In this document: in pieces, positions 47,396-56,770 of the stretch
How the letters are laid out: each line of letters starts with the position of its first letter
How positions within the stretch are numbered: position 1 is the stretch's first letter
Assembly: GCA_022360315.1 (NCBI GenBank)
Contig: JAKSDA010000388.1
Coordinates: forward strand, 1-63,457
Source: Pseudomonadota bacterium
GTDB taxonomy: Bacteria; Myxococcota_A; Polyangia; Haliangiales; Haliangiaceae
DNA: 63,457 nucleotides
Direction of reading: 5' to 3'
Translations under genes and position numbers: made by a program
The notes under the pieces: model-generated
The model's input: the letters and a program-made list of their open reading frames with translations, nothing else
Database searches by the model: none
Told to the model about the DNA's origin: nothing

Positions 47396-50300
47396 TCAGC
47401 GTAGCGAGGCCAATCTGCGCGCCTCGGCCAGCTCGGGCAGTGCCGGCTCGGCCCGGGTCCAGCGTTCGAGGAAAGCCCGGGCATGCGCTGTCGCCTGGAC
47501 CGTGCGTCCCATGGTGTGGTGGATACGGGCCAGCACCAGTCGAGCTCGGGTCCGATCCAGTTCCAGGTCCAGGCGGTTTTCCTTTGCATCGCTCCGGGCA
47601 GCAGCCTGGTTGGCAGCAGCCAGGGCCTCGGCCAGCTTGCCCGCGGCCAGATACGCACGAGCCAGTCCCAATCGATAGACACCGTATTCGTATCCGGTCA
47701 GCGATACTGCACGCTGGAACTGTGCAATGGCCTTGTCGGCCTCGCCCGCGCCGACAAGCTGCAAACCGCGCAGATACGCGGCGGCTTTGTCCTCGGTCCA
47801 GTCCCCGGCATCGGGCGGAAGGGCGTGCGAACGGATCGCCGCTATGGTTTTTGCAAGAGCGTCGCCCTCTTTCAAGCGCAACTCGAGCAGACCGCGGGCA
47901 AAGAGATATCGCGTCGGCGGCACACTGTCGGGCGCCCGGTCGAGCGCGCGGTCGATCAAACGCGCTGCCCCCTTGGTGTCGCCGAGTTCCATGAGCGATG
48001 TACCCCGTACGGAAAGCGCCATGGCCTCTCGCACTTTTTCGGCAACGATCGACTTTTCGAGCTCGGCCAGTGTTCTCTCGGCTCGTCGAAACCGGCCCTG
48101 CGAGCGGTATAGCGCGGCCAGCGCAAAACCGGCATCGGCACGGCGACTGGGATCTGCGCCGGCGTCCGATATGACGGCGGTGAGTTGTTGTTCGGCAACG
48201 TCGCGACGCTCCCGCACCACCTCGACCTTGCCCAGGTCGATGCGGGCAAAATGAAATCCAGCGTCGATCTGCAGCGCCGCTGCATATTCCTGCGCGGCGA
48301 GTTCGAATTCTGCCTGGGCCTGATAGGCCCGGCCGAGCATATGGTGGCCATTGGCGCTTTTCGGCTCCATCTCGATGTAGCGTCGGGCATGGAGTACCGC
48401 TCGATCGAAATTGCCAACCGCCAGATTAGCCCGGGTCGACATACTCCACACGATCGATCGGTCGGGATTGAGCTCGATGAGCTCGTTCACGACTTCGAGC
48501 TCGTCCCGATGGCGTCTCGTCGCGGTAAACATCTGAGCCAGCCAGACCCGGGCCTCGGTGGCATACGGCGACTGCGCGATGATCGCCCGGTAGGTAGCGA
48601 TCGCCCGGTCGTATTGATAGGCGATATAGGCCGCGGCAGCACGAACATAATGCGCATCGCGGTCGCCGAGTCGGTCAGCTTCGGCGACCGCACGCTGGAT
48701 CTCCTGGTTGGCCTGCTCATTCTCGCCAGTGGCAGCGAGAACCAGAGCCAGCCGATAGCGAGCCATGGTGAAGTCGGGTGCCCGGGCCAGCGCTGCCGCG
48801 AAAGCCCGCGCTGCATCGTCATACCGGTAGTCGACAAAGGCGGCGAGTCCCTCCACATAGTCGTCGTAGGCCTGTGGATCGCGCACGCTGAAATCGGCGG
48901 CATAGACATCGATGGCCTCGGTGAGCGGAACTCCGAGCGCCCTGCGCGCCACCACGGCGAATGGCCGGGCCAACGCCAGTACATCCCCGGTCCCCGCAAC
49001 AACTCCGCTCTGCCGGGTGGCCAGCTGGCGTCCCCGGTCCGCTTCGATCACCCGGGCGACCGCTGTGACGCCAGAAGGGCCCGGCCGGATCTCCCCGGTC
49101 ACCAGTATGGCAATGCCCCGCACGCGTGCTCGCTGGGCTCGCTCGGCCGGATTTCTGGCGTTGGCCAGTGATGCCGAGTCGACCGCGGACAGCACGTACA
49201 AATGCGGCGAGCGAGACAGGTCATCAGTCACCGCCTGGGCGATGGTACGACCGGCCCGAGTCCAGGCCGGATCGCCGGTCTGGTTGGCAAAGGGAATGAC
49301 CGCCACGATGGGCAACTCGCCGATCGCGGTCTGCTCTCCGGTCTTTTCTTCGCGCGGCTGCACCGGCTCGACGGGCGGCCACTGTCCTGCCAATACCAGC
49401 AGGCCGAGAGCCAGGACGGCCGCTGCAGGCACGAGCCAGCCGCGTCGCCACAGGCGACCTCCAGCGGCAGACGGCGCTCTGCCGCTGGCGAGATCGCGCA
49501 CCATCTCATCGACCCTCTGATAGCGCTGGTCGGGATTTTTGGCCAGCGCTCTGGCCACGATTCGCTCCACCGACTCGGGCACATCGTCGCGCAGGCGACC
49601 CAGTGGCTCGGGCTCCCGATGCAAGATCGAGTGGATGATCGCCTGCTCTTGCTCGCCGCGAAATGGCAGTTTGCCCGCGATCATCTGGTACAGGATCACC
49701 CCCAAAGACCAGATGTCCGTGCGACTGTCGACCGGCTTTGCGTCGGCTTGCTCGGGCGACATATACGCAGGTGTTCCCAGCACAGTCCCGGTCCGCGTGA
49801 TGCCCGATTCGCCCGCGATCTTGGCGATGCCAAAGTCGAGGATCTTGATCTGCCCCCGTTCGGTAACCATCAAGTTGCGCGGCTTGATATCGCGATGAAC
49901 AATGCCGGCCTCGTGAGCTCTGTCGAGTCCGCGGCCGATCTGCAGCGACAGGTCGATGGCCTCTTCGATGGACAGCGGACCGCGGGCGATCTTGCCGGCG
50001 AGAGTTTCGCCATTGTAGTGGGCCATGACGATAAAAAGGTAGCTGTCATTGTTGGCCCCGATGTCGTAAATGGTACACAGATTGGGATGGTCGAGCGACG
50101 AGGCAGCACGGGCCTCGCGGAGGAAGCGCTTTTTGGCCGCAGGGTCGCGACTGTATTCGGGTGGCAAGAGCTTAATGGCCACTTTTCGGTCGAGACGAGT
50201 ATCCACGGCTTCGTAGACCACGCCCATGCCACCGCTGCCGATGACGCGCAGCAGTTGATAGGGGCCGAGGTGGTTGCCGCTGGCCGGCATCAGCTCCACA

Positions 50301-50548
50301 GTGTCGCCCTCGCCGTCGACGGCGGCGAGAACCCGCATGGCGTGTTCTCCAACCGAGGCTTCCAGGATGCCATTCTCGCGCCGGTCGGCCAGCAACAAGG
50401 CGTCGATCTCGGCCCGCAGATCCGGATCTTGGCCACAGGCGTTGGCCAGAAATGCCTCCTGTTGGGTGGGCGAGAGGTCGAGTAGCTGGTCGAGCAGCCG
50501 CTCGATCTCGTCCCAGCGTCGCCGATCCCCGGGTGGACGTGAGGTCAT
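47396..50548 (-). CDS. Ser/Thr kinase - TPR receptor protein
   Basis: 1050 residues from ATG 50548, which overlaps the ECF sigma stop (ATGA); the longer frame upstream is a shadow of the sigma gene. N-terminal helical segment typical of sigma-linked kinases (RRWDEIERLLDQLLDLSPTQ), then the kinase domain (VIGSGGMGVVYEA, IVHRDIKPRNLM, LDFGIAKIAG, YMSPEQADAK) and one membrane helix (WLVPAAAVLALGLLVLAGQW). Next is a TolB/FlgO-like N-terminal domain (VAVIPFANQTGDPAW...VLVTGEI-type strand), followed by roughly ten TPRs. Probably phosphorylates targets tied to the coupled sigma factor. Confidence 0.92.
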   Translation of the reverse strand: MTSRPPGDRRRWDEIERLLDQLLDLSPTQQEAFLANACGQDPDLRAEIDALLLADRRENGILEASVGEHAMRVLAAVDGEGDTVELMPASGNHLGPYQLLRVIGSGGMGVVYEAVDTRLDRKVAIKLLPPEYSRDPAAKKRFLREARAASSLDHPNLCTIYDIGANNDSYLFIVMAHYNGETLAGKIARGPLSIEEAIDLSLQIGRGLDRAHEAGIVHRDIKPRNLMVTERGQIKILDFGIAKIAGESGITRTGTVLGTPAYMSPEQADAKPVDSRTDIWSLGVILYQMIAGKLPFRGEQEQAIIHSILHREPEPLGRLRDDVPESVERIVARALAKNPDQRYQRVDEMVRDLASGRAPSAAGGRLWRRGWLVPAAAVLALGLLVLAGQWPPVEPVQPREEKTGEQTAIGELPIVAVIPFANQTGDPAWTRAGRTIAQAVTDDLSRSPHLYVLSAVDSASLANARNPAERAQRARVRGIAILVTGEIRPGPSGVTAVARVIEADRGRQLATRQSGVVAGTGDVLALARPFAVVARRALGVPLTEAIDVYAADFSVRDPQAYDDYVEGLAAFVDYRYDDAARAFAAALARAPDFTMARYRLALVLAATGENEQANQEIQRAVAEADRLGDRDAHYVRAAAAYIAYQYDRAIATYRAIIAQSPYATEARVWLAQMFTATRRHRDELEVVNELIELNPDRSIVWSMSTRANLAVGNFDRAVLHARRYIEMEPKSANGHHMLGRAYQAQAEFELAAQEYAAALQIDAGFHFARIDLGKVEVVRERRDVAEQQLTAVISDAGADPSRRADAGFALAALYRSQGRFRRAERTLAELEKSIVAEKVREAMALSVRGTSLMELGDTKGAARLIDRALDRAPDSVPPTRYLFARGLLELRLKEGDALAKTIAAIRSHALPPDAGDWTEDKAAAYLRGLQLVGAGEADKAIAQFQRAVSLTGYEYGVYRLGLARAYLAAGKLAEALAAANQAAARSDAKENRLDLELDRTRARLVLARIHHTMGRTVQATAHARAFLERWTRAEPALPELAEARRLASLR

Positions 50549-51123
50549 GATGAGGTCTCTTCTCCATAGAGCGCTCGATACAAGAATGCCCGCGCCTTGC
50601 GCCATTCCCGCTTTGCTGTTCGCTCGGAGATGTCCAGTATGGTTGCGGCCTCCTGGATGGTGAGGCCGCCGAAGAAGCGCAACTCGACCAGTTTGCCCAG
50701 GCGCTCGTTGGCGGCTGAGAGGGCTGTGAGGGCCTGGTCCAGAGCGATGAGTTCGGCCGTATCCACGCTCACGCCACCCTGTTTGGAGTGGTCCAGAGTG
50801 ACTACAGGAGCATTGGCGCCGCGCTTTTGGGATGCGCGCCTGCGCGCGTCGTCGACCAAAATGTGGCGCATCGCCACTGCCGCAACAGCCAGAAAGTGAG
50901 CTCGATCGTTCCATTCGCTGGCCAGCTGTCCGACCAGCTTGAGGTACGCTTCATGGACCAGCGCATGGGTGTCCATGGTCTGACCTGGCCGCCGCCGGTG
51001 CAGCTGTCGTCGGGCCAGTACGCGGAGTTCCTGATAGATCGCGGAGAACAGCTGATCGACAGCGCCGGGCTCGCCCTGCCGGACCTCGGCGAGAAGCTGG
51101 GTGATCTCCGCTCGAGTTGCCAT
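50545..51123 (-). CDS. ECF sigma factor of the kinase-linked type
   Basis: 192 residues. Region 2 (AVDQLFSAIYQELRVLARRQ...THALVHEAYLKLV) and region 4 (LVELRFFGGLTIQEAATILDI, SERTAKREWRKARAFL) are clear. The THALVHEAYL motif is typical of the TIGR02999/ECF43-like group, which is coupled to Ser/Thr kinases. No anti-sigma gene is present; the downstream kinase overlaps by 4 nt, suggesting control by phosphorylation. Confidence 0.93.
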   Translation of the reverse strand: MATRAEITQLLAEVRQGEPGAVDQLFSAIYQELRVLARRQLHRRRPGQTMDTHALVHEAYLKLVGQLASEWNDRAHFLAVAAVAMRHILVDDARRRASQKRGANAPVVTLDHSKQGGVSVDTAELIALDQALTALSAANERLGKLVELRFFGGLTIQEAATILDISERTAKREWRKARAFLYRALYGEETSS

Positions 51124-51212
51124 TGTCTCTCAGTATAGTGGCTGGTGCGGCAAGCAACTACACAGGATCAGGTTGACCAGATTCGACGTGGTGGCGGCTG
51201 GTAGCGACGCCT

Positions 51213-51887
51213 TCACGGAGCGTCGGGTTGGCGTTTGGGATGCGAGGCCACGGCTGCCGGGTGCTCGGATGCGGTGGCAAAGATACGGCGCAGAGTCGGC
51301 ATGGGGGTCAGATCCATGCCCAGCTGCTCCGCGTTGTACAGCTGGGGCAGAATCCACATGTCGGCAATGGTGAGGGTGTCGCCAATGGCATGGGCGCCCG
51401 CGGTTTCGGCGACCAGGCGTTCCAGCCCGGTCAGGCCCTTGTCGATAAAGTGTCGGGCCCAGGCGATGTGATCGCCGCCGATCGAGGCGACATGGGCCAG
51501 GACCCCGGAGTTTTGCAGCGGCTGAATACCCGCGTTGACCACTTCGGCGATCTGTCGCGCCCGAGCGCGGAGAAACGCGCTATGCGGCAGTAGCGGCGGC
51601 GTGGCAAAGCGTTCGTCGAGGTACTCGACAATGGCCATGGACTGGGCCAGACGCCGCACCTGGCCGTCTTCCCGCCATTCCAGCGCGGGTACTTGTTGCT
51701 GTGGATTGACCGCGGCGTATTGCGCTTTTCGATGTTCTCCAGCCGAAATCGTGTCCATGGGATTATCGGCTCGCCCACTGCCGACGTTCAGATTGACGGG
51801 GACGTACTCGAACTCGATCCCCTTGACGTAAAGAGCCATGCGCACGCGCCACGAGCACGAACTGCGCCAATAACTGTACAATCGCAT
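51213..51887 (-). CDS. maiA: maleylacetoacetate isomerase (zeta-class GST)
   Basis: A glutathione-dependent isomerase in tyrosine/phenylalanine breakdown. The start MRLYSYWRSSCSWRVRMALY (51887) is the canonical zeta-GST N-terminus with the SSCSWRVR active-site motif. Also visible: NPQQQVPALEW, QSMAIVEYLDE and the C-terminal domain (ALTIADMWILPQLYNA-type TIADM). 224 residues. No other tyrosine-catabolism gene is adjacent. The upstream 40 codons of the open frame overlap the neighbouring gene region and are rejected. Confidence 0.9.
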   Translation of the reverse strand: MRLYSYWRSSCSWRVRMALYVKGIEFEYVPVNLNVGSGRADNPMDTISAGEHRKAQYAAVNPQQQVPALEWREDGQVRRLAQSMAIVEYLDERFATPPLLPHSAFLRARARQIAEVVNAGIQPLQNSGVLAHVASIGGDHIAWARHFIDKGLTGLERLVAETAGAHAIGDTLTIADMWILPQLYNAEQLGMDLTPMPTLRRIFATASEHPAAVASHPKRQPDAP

Positions 51888-51982
51888 GTGGTGATGGTAG
51901 CAGCCCCACGGTCCGGGCGCATCGGCCTGCTCTCCAACGTGACCGGGCGCGACCCGAGAATTTCGCGCTCGGGCTGTCCGTC

Positions 51983-52396
51983 CTATTTCACCAGCGACAC
52001 AGGCCAATGGGCAGGTGGCTCGGGTGCGTGCTGGAACGTAAAGATCCGGGTGATGCGGCCGTCGGCGTCGACCTCGCCGATGTCGATCAGCGGGATGACG
52101 TCGCCGCCGTCGGGTGCCAGGAATACGCCGTTGAACCGAAACAGGTTGTGGTGGTGCTCGATGCCACTCGTGAATATGGCGCGATGCCCGGGCGCTTCGC
52201 GACGCCAGCGAATGATCCTGGCGTGGAGAGCATCGCGACTGCTGATCACTTCGCGGCTCGAGATGACCAGACCATCTGCGGCAAAGCAGCGCAAAAGCAG
52301 CTTGCGAATCTCGCCCTCATCATCCTCGTTCCACGCTGCACCGTAGTCGAGCACGGCCCGTTCGATGGTCTCATAGGGTAGCGTGTGGGGTTTCAT
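51983..52396 (-). CDS. SnoaL-like (NTF2-fold) protein
   Basis: About 137 residues from ATG 52396 (MKPHTLPYETIERAVLDYGA). The cone-shaped NTF2/SnoaL pattern is visible: AWNEDDEGEIRKLLLRCFAA, DGLVISSREVISSRDALHAR, HHHNLFRFNGVFLAPDGG, GRITRIFTFQHAPEPPAHW. These are often small isomerase or polyketide-cyclase-like folds; no catalytic role can be inferred. Upstream in-frame Mets (MTTTRMTT) are unlikely starts. Confidence 0.75.
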   Translation of the reverse strand: MKPHTLPYETIERAVLDYGAAWNEDDEGEIRKLLLRCFAADGLVISSREVISSRDALHARIIRWRREAPGHRAIFTSGIEHHHNLFRFNGVFLAPDGGDVIPLIDIGEVDADGRITRIFTFQHAPEPPAHWPVSLVK

Positions 52397-52840
52397 CGTC
52401 GTCATCCTTGTCGTTGTCATCCGTGTCGTCAATTTGGTTGCGGGGCACCATCGCACCCGTGCGGCTCTGCAAATGCCGTGATTCGAGCGATTCGGCTGGC
52501 GCGCCCGGCCCGAGGGCAATCGTGTTCAGGCGACTGATATACTGACCTTCTACGAGATCGATCGATAATCATCGGCAGTTGCCGATCTAATCGAACGGTT
52601 CAAATCCACTCGTTTCTCCCATTTCAGAACCAAATCCTGCCACGTTCTACCCTCCTGGGACCAGAGGATATGTGGATGTGCCGGCAATGGGCCCGACATT
52701 GATTGGACAGAAACCCACTGGATGTGGCTCATACCATGATCTGCGAGACGAAAAACGCTGGACACTCGACGCGACGTTCTGTGCAAAAGGGCTGGCTTTT
52801 GCGCCCGGCCCGGGCCCGGAATCGCTATGCTTGTCGGCCC
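52397..52840. other. intergenic region with a perfect palindrome
   Basis: About 440 bp between divergent genes. ATCGGCA-GT-TGCCGAT at 52571-52586 is a perfect 7-bp inverted repeat without a T-tract, so an operator is more likely than a terminator. No gene seen. Confidence 0.45.
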
Positions 52841-53458
52841 GTGCGCCGGTCGCTGATCTTCCTCCTCCCCGTCGTACTCGCCGCCTGTCGCGGTACTGAC
52901 GCCCCGCCGCCGGAACTGCCGCAGACGTCCCCACTGTGGCCGGACCCGGCCGCGCCCGGGTTGGGCGACCGCGACGTGGGCGCTGATGCCGCTCGGTCCA
53001 TCCAGCCGCCGGCGCCTGCGAGCTGCTCAGCATCGCGTGCCGAGCTGGCCCGGGCCGAAGACGCTCTGGTCGACGAGATCAATCGCCGCCGGCGCGCCGG
53101 CGCGATCTGCGGCAGCCTCGGCTACTTCCTGCCGACCCGGCCGCTGGCCGTGGACACCCGGCTGCGCTGCGCTGCCCGAGCGCATTCGGCGGACATGGCC
53201 GAACGGGGCTTTGTCGGCCACCGCAATCCCGATGGCGAGGACTATGTCGTCCGGGCCCGGCGTGCCGGGTTCCGCGCCAGCTATATCGGCGAAAACCTCG
53301 CTGCCCACCTGCGCGAACCCGCTGTCGTGGTCCGCGGCTTCCTCGACAGCGACGGCCATTGTGCCAACCTCATGGACCCCGCCTTTCGCTTCATCGGCGT
53401 GGGACTGCACGAAGATCAAAGCGCATTCTGGACCGTGCTCTTCGGCCTCCCGTTTTGA
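52841..53458 (+). CDS. CAP-domain lipoprotein
   Basis: 205 residues from GTG 52841, chosen because it gives a compact lipoprotein signal (RRSLIFLLPVVLAAC). A Pro-rich linker is followed by a CAP/SCP domain (residues ~65-205): DALVDEINRRRRAGAICG, AARAHSADMAERGFVGHRNP, GENLAAHLREPAVVVRGFLD, LMDPAFRFIGVGLH. Cys pairs suggest disulfides. CAP proteins bind sterols or other ligands or act as proteases in some cases; the bacterial role is mostly unknown. Longer frame to 52703 not favoured. Confidence 0.8.
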   Translation: MRRSLIFLLPVVLAACRGTDAPPPELPQTSPLWPDPAAPGLGDRDVGADAARSIQPPAPASCSASRAELARAEDALVDEINRRRRAGAICGSLGYFLPTRPLAVDTRLRCAARAHSADMAERGFVGHRNPDGEDYVVRARRAGFRASYIGENLAAHLREPAVVVRGFLDSDGHCANLMDPAFRFIGVGLHEDQSAFWTVLFGLPF

Positions 53459-53559
53459 TCACGCTGCGGCCATCGACGGCAACGGGCGCCGGATCATGCG
53501 TTTCTGCCCACAGTCCAACGTCCCGTGCAATTGGCGCGCGACAAGAATAGTATCGCGAT

Positions 53560-54963
53560 GTGTCGGCGCGATTAGAATTACGCGTGGCGATTGCTCTTTT
53601 CGGTGCTCTGTTGGCAGTATTCGCCACCCTTTCACTCCTCGGCGGCCCCCTGGGGCACGACGAATCGGCCTATGCGCTGGGTGGGCGTGGCATGCTTCAC
53701 GGCGGGGAAACAACTGGGTTTGGCACCTATCGCTCGTATGGAACGGCCGTGCTGGCGACGATTCCGATCGCTTTCGGGGCAGGTGACCTCGCGTTTCGAA
53801 TTTTCGGCTCGAGCATCGCCTTGCTCACAATGTTCGTGTACTGGCGCGCGGGACGCCGCATCGTGCGCCCCGGAGCGGCGCTGTTGGCAGTCGCCGCGAT
53901 AGGCACGTCGTGGATCTTCTTGCGCCGCGGCCACGAGATGCTCTCGGACGTGCCATCCTCCGCGCTGTTGTTCCTGCTCGTCTTCGTGATGGCTCGCGAG
54001 GTAACCCGCGAGGGGGGTATCAGCACGCGCTTCTTGTTAGTTGCTCCGCTGGCCGCGGGTGCGTTTTACGTCCGCTATGGATCCGTCTTGACGAGTCCAG
54101 TGATCTTTGTGACCGCTGCGGCGCTGTGGCCGCGTGAGTTGTGGCGTGCCAAAAGGATCGTGGCAGCGACTTGTGCCATGTTGACTGTCCTGCTGATACC
54201 GCATCTCGCCCTGGCCATCCACTGGTTTGACAACCCGCTTGGCATCCTGCTGCGCTCGCGTGAAGCCGAAGCACCCGGTGGACCGGGCGGCGCATTGTTG
54301 GACTACGCAGTCACGCTTCCCAGGTTGGGTGTGGTTGTGGGCGTGCTGATGATGATCGGAATCGCGCGACCTTGCAACGATCGGGTGCTGCGATTCATCT
54401 GGATCGTGAGTCTCGGTCAGCTCGCGGTTCTGTGTCTTCGGGGACACGGCGAGCTGCGCTACCTCTTCTTTGCGATCTTTCTGCTGACCATGCTCGGTGC
54501 CCACGTGGTCTGTGAATGGCTGGCCAAGATTCTGTCCCATCGCGGCCGCTGGGTCATGGTAGCGGCAAGCACTGTGTTTGCCTTGAATGCAGCGGCCTGC
54601 GTCGGGCTCGCGACCGACGTGGTCGTGCGCAGGGCTGTAAGCCGACAAGTCCTGGTCGACACCGCTGTTTTCATCGGCAGCGATGGCACGGGTTCATGTG
54701 CTGTGCTGTCGCGTTTTACCGCGCAAATGACGTGGTATACCGGCTGTTGGGGCTCCACCTTTGGCGACGCAGACGACCCGATGTTCCTCCGCCACGAACG
54801 CCGCTACATCGTCTTCTTCGAAGGTCTCCACGATCAGCCGAGCGGCCAGGCTCGCGACAAAATCGTCGCCGGATTGAAACTCGCGGCGCACTTGTCGTCG
54901 CAGGGCAGGCTGGGCGACGCGTCCATCTACACCCGAGATCGTCGGGATCTCGACCCAAGGTAA
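53560..54963 (+). CDS. GT-C membrane glycosyltransferase, GT39/ArnT type
   Basis: 467 residues with about 10 membrane helices. The first periplasmic loop carries the GT-C acidic motif GHDESAYALGGRGM, as in PMT_2/ArnT-like enzymes that use polyprenyl-phosphate sugars. A cytoplasmic/periplasmic C-terminal part of ~90 residues with two Cys follows the last helix (SRFTAQMTWYTGCWGSTFGD). No lipid A or protein-mannosylation partner is near, so the acceptor is unknown. Confidence 0.78.
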   Translation: MSARLELRVAIALFGALLAVFATLSLLGGPLGHDESAYALGGRGMLHGGETTGFGTYRSYGTAVLATIPIAFGAGDLAFRIFGSSIALLTMFVYWRAGRRIVRPGAALLAVAAIGTSWIFLRRGHEMLSDVPSSALLFLLVFVMAREVTREGGISTRFLLVAPLAAGAFYVRYGSVLTSPVIFVTAAALWPRELWRAKRIVAATCAMLTVLLIPHLALAIHWFDNPLGILLRSREAEAPGGPGGALLDYAVTLPRLGVVVGVLMMIGIARPCNDRVLRFIWIVSLGQLAVLCLRGHGELRYLFFAIFLLTMLGAHVVCEWLAKILSHRGRWVMVAASTVFALNAAACVGLATDVVVRRAVSRQVLVDTAVFIGSDGTGSCAVLSRFTAQMTWYTGCWGSTFGDADDPMFLRHERRYIVFFEGLHDQPSGQARDKIVAGLKLAAHLSSQGRLGDASIYTRDRRDLDPR

Positions 54964-55168
54964 CAGATTGCCGACCAAGGGTCACCGGGTTGGGGATTTG
55001 AGGCCAGGGCTTGTCATGGGACGAACGGCGAACGACTACTGGCTACCGGTTCCGGATCGTCCGGGTTGGGGATTGCCGACCATGCCAGATAGGACCCGGT
55101 CAAACGTCTCTTTCTCGCTGCGAATCTATCGTGGGCCAAATTGATGCGACAGAACCAATTGCAACGTA

Positions 55169-56434
55169 TCATGCCAGTTTTTGCCTCACCATCACCAGTG
55201 ACTCAACAAGAGTATCCATATCTTGCTCAGTGTGGAGCACACTTGCCATGATGCGCAGTTTCGGCTTATCCACGTACCACACTGGCGATACCCAAACGCC
55301 ATGTTCATAAAGTAATTTCCTGGCGAAATCCTGCGGGGGAATACCTCCTATTTTTACCGGTAAGATTGCAGTTTCTCCTTCAACCTCGAACCCTTCATTA
55401 TTGAGCCCTGTTCTCAGGTAATTGGCATTCCATCGCAGCGTCGCGACCAACTCGGGGTGCTGCTCGAGATACTGGAGGCTGGCGAGAGCAGCAGCAGCGA
55501 GAGGAGCTGACAGTGATGCGGTGCCGGAACTGGTTCGGGCAGCGTCGAGTAATAGGGTAAAACTTTTATTAAAACTGCTAATGGCAGCGCCTACCGAGCC
55601 GGCAAACTTGGAAAAAGTAGTAAGAGTCACGGGTTCTATGCCCCGTTCGTGCACATGGTTTGGATCAATAGTAAAATGATCGTAGATTCCACCTCCCCGT
55701 TTTCCGATCACGCCACTGCTATGTGCCTCATCACAAACCAATACTGCACCCTCATAGTTTGATAGCACTTCTATGATTTCTGGCAGTGGAGCAATGGTTC
55801 CTTCCATGGAAAAAACCGAATCAGTCATCACCATGATACGGTCACCCTTACTCGCGTATTTTTTCAGGCGCAGCGCCAGATTTTCGGCATCGCAATGCCT
55901 GTAGGGTTTCACCTCGACCACCATATCCTTGCGTGGGAACAGCTGTCCTGAGATCCCCAACTTTGCACTGGTCGCAGCCGAAGTTATGCAAGAATGGCTC
56001 ATGTGATCTACCATGATCAATGTGCGCGTTTTGGGGCTATAATCAGGTAACTTCATGGCCAGATGACAATACGTATCGGTGAGAGCCTGCACAGCCATCC
56101 AGGCATTTAAGAACAAATGAGTGTGGGGAATCTTCTTGAAGGATGAAATTGATTCCTCCAGGTCGGCATGTAAACTTACGCGCCCACAGTAGAAGGTGCA
56201 GGAGGAATTGCTGGCTCCAAACCGATCGATCGCTGTCTTTGCAGCATTTCTTACCTCGTCTAACTGAGCCAGCCCCAATACGTCATTGCTGCAGAAATTA
56301 TCCACCTCGAGCATCTGATCGGTATCCTCATCAAGGATTTTGTATTTGATGCCATTTTTTTTAAGGACCCGGTATCTGGTAGGGTAAAGGCCGTGTTCAC
56401 ACAATCGCTCAAAGTATTCGTTTATTACCTTCAT
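55169..56434 (-). CDS. alpha-oxoamine synthase family PLP enzyme, probably transferred
   Basis: Members join an acyl-CoA to an amino acid with decarboxylation (BioF, Kbl, serine palmitoyltransferase, CqsA). 421 residues from ATG 56434. Visible: YCGRVSLHADLEESISSF, the PLP-Asp region VLVCDEAHSSGVIGKRGGG, the Schiff-base Lys in TLTTFSKFAGSVGAAI, and SSGTASLSAPLAAAALASL. The N-terminus MKVINEYFERLCEHGLYPTR lacks similarity to biotin BioF starts. The gene is visibly AT-richer than its neighbours and isolated, suggesting horizontal transfer. Product unknown. Confidence 0.85.
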   Translation of the reverse strand: MKVINEYFERLCEHGLYPTRYRVLKKNGIKYKILDEDTDQMLEVDNFCSNDVLGLAQLDEVRNAAKTAIDRFGASNSSCTFYCGRVSLHADLEESISSFKKIPHTHLFLNAWMAVQALTDTYCHLAMKLPDYSPKTRTLIMVDHMSHSCITSAATSAKLGISGQLFPRKDMVVEVKPYRHCDAENLALRLKKYASKGDRIMVMTDSVFSMEGTIAPLPEIIEVLSNYEGAVLVCDEAHSSGVIGKRGGGIYDHFTIDPNHVHERGIEPVTLTTFSKFAGSVGAAISSFNKSFTLLLDAARTSSGTASLSAPLAAAALASLQYLEQHPELVATLRWNANYLRTGLNNEGFEVEGETAILPVKIGGIPPQDFARKLLYEHGVWVSPVWYVDKPKLRIMASVLHTEQDMDTLVESLVMVRQKLA

Positions 56435-56770
56435 GATAAAATGGTATCTGAGTTTCACGCAATTAGGAAGGATCATGGTTCCGACTCGATGTTTCACTGA
56501 GTGAGCATACGGCTGCAAAAATGGAAAGCCGCTTCACGATTGCGCTGCGCTCTCGGTGCTGCGCAACATCGCAGCAGCGGCGCGGCCGCTTTCGTCGCGT
56601 CGCTGGTGTTCCATGCCAATTGCGCAATCGATTTGCTCTGTGATGACCCCGGCCCGGGCTTGCCAATAGCAGGCATTCAAGACGGCCGATCGGGTCGTGT
56701 CTCGAGCGGCAAAAAACACCGCTGCCAGCTGCTCTGGCCGGGATATTGTCGCGCGCGGTACGATTGCGCG
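56435..56770. other. divergent intergenic region
   Basis: About 335 bp between the AT-rich PLP enzyme gene and the hydroxylase gene. The plus-strand frame upstream of 56771 has no protein character. GC rises sharply from left to right, marking one boundary of the AT-rich insert. Confidence 0.4.

Noticed and set aside
50549..50914. Extension of the kinase-TPR frame upstream to 50914
   Set aside because: It lies within the ECF sigma gene. The ATGA overlap at 50545-50548 and the helical start motif mark the true beginning.
52590..52620. T-loop-like GGTTCAAATCC
   Set aside because: No acceptor, D or anticodon stem could be built around it.
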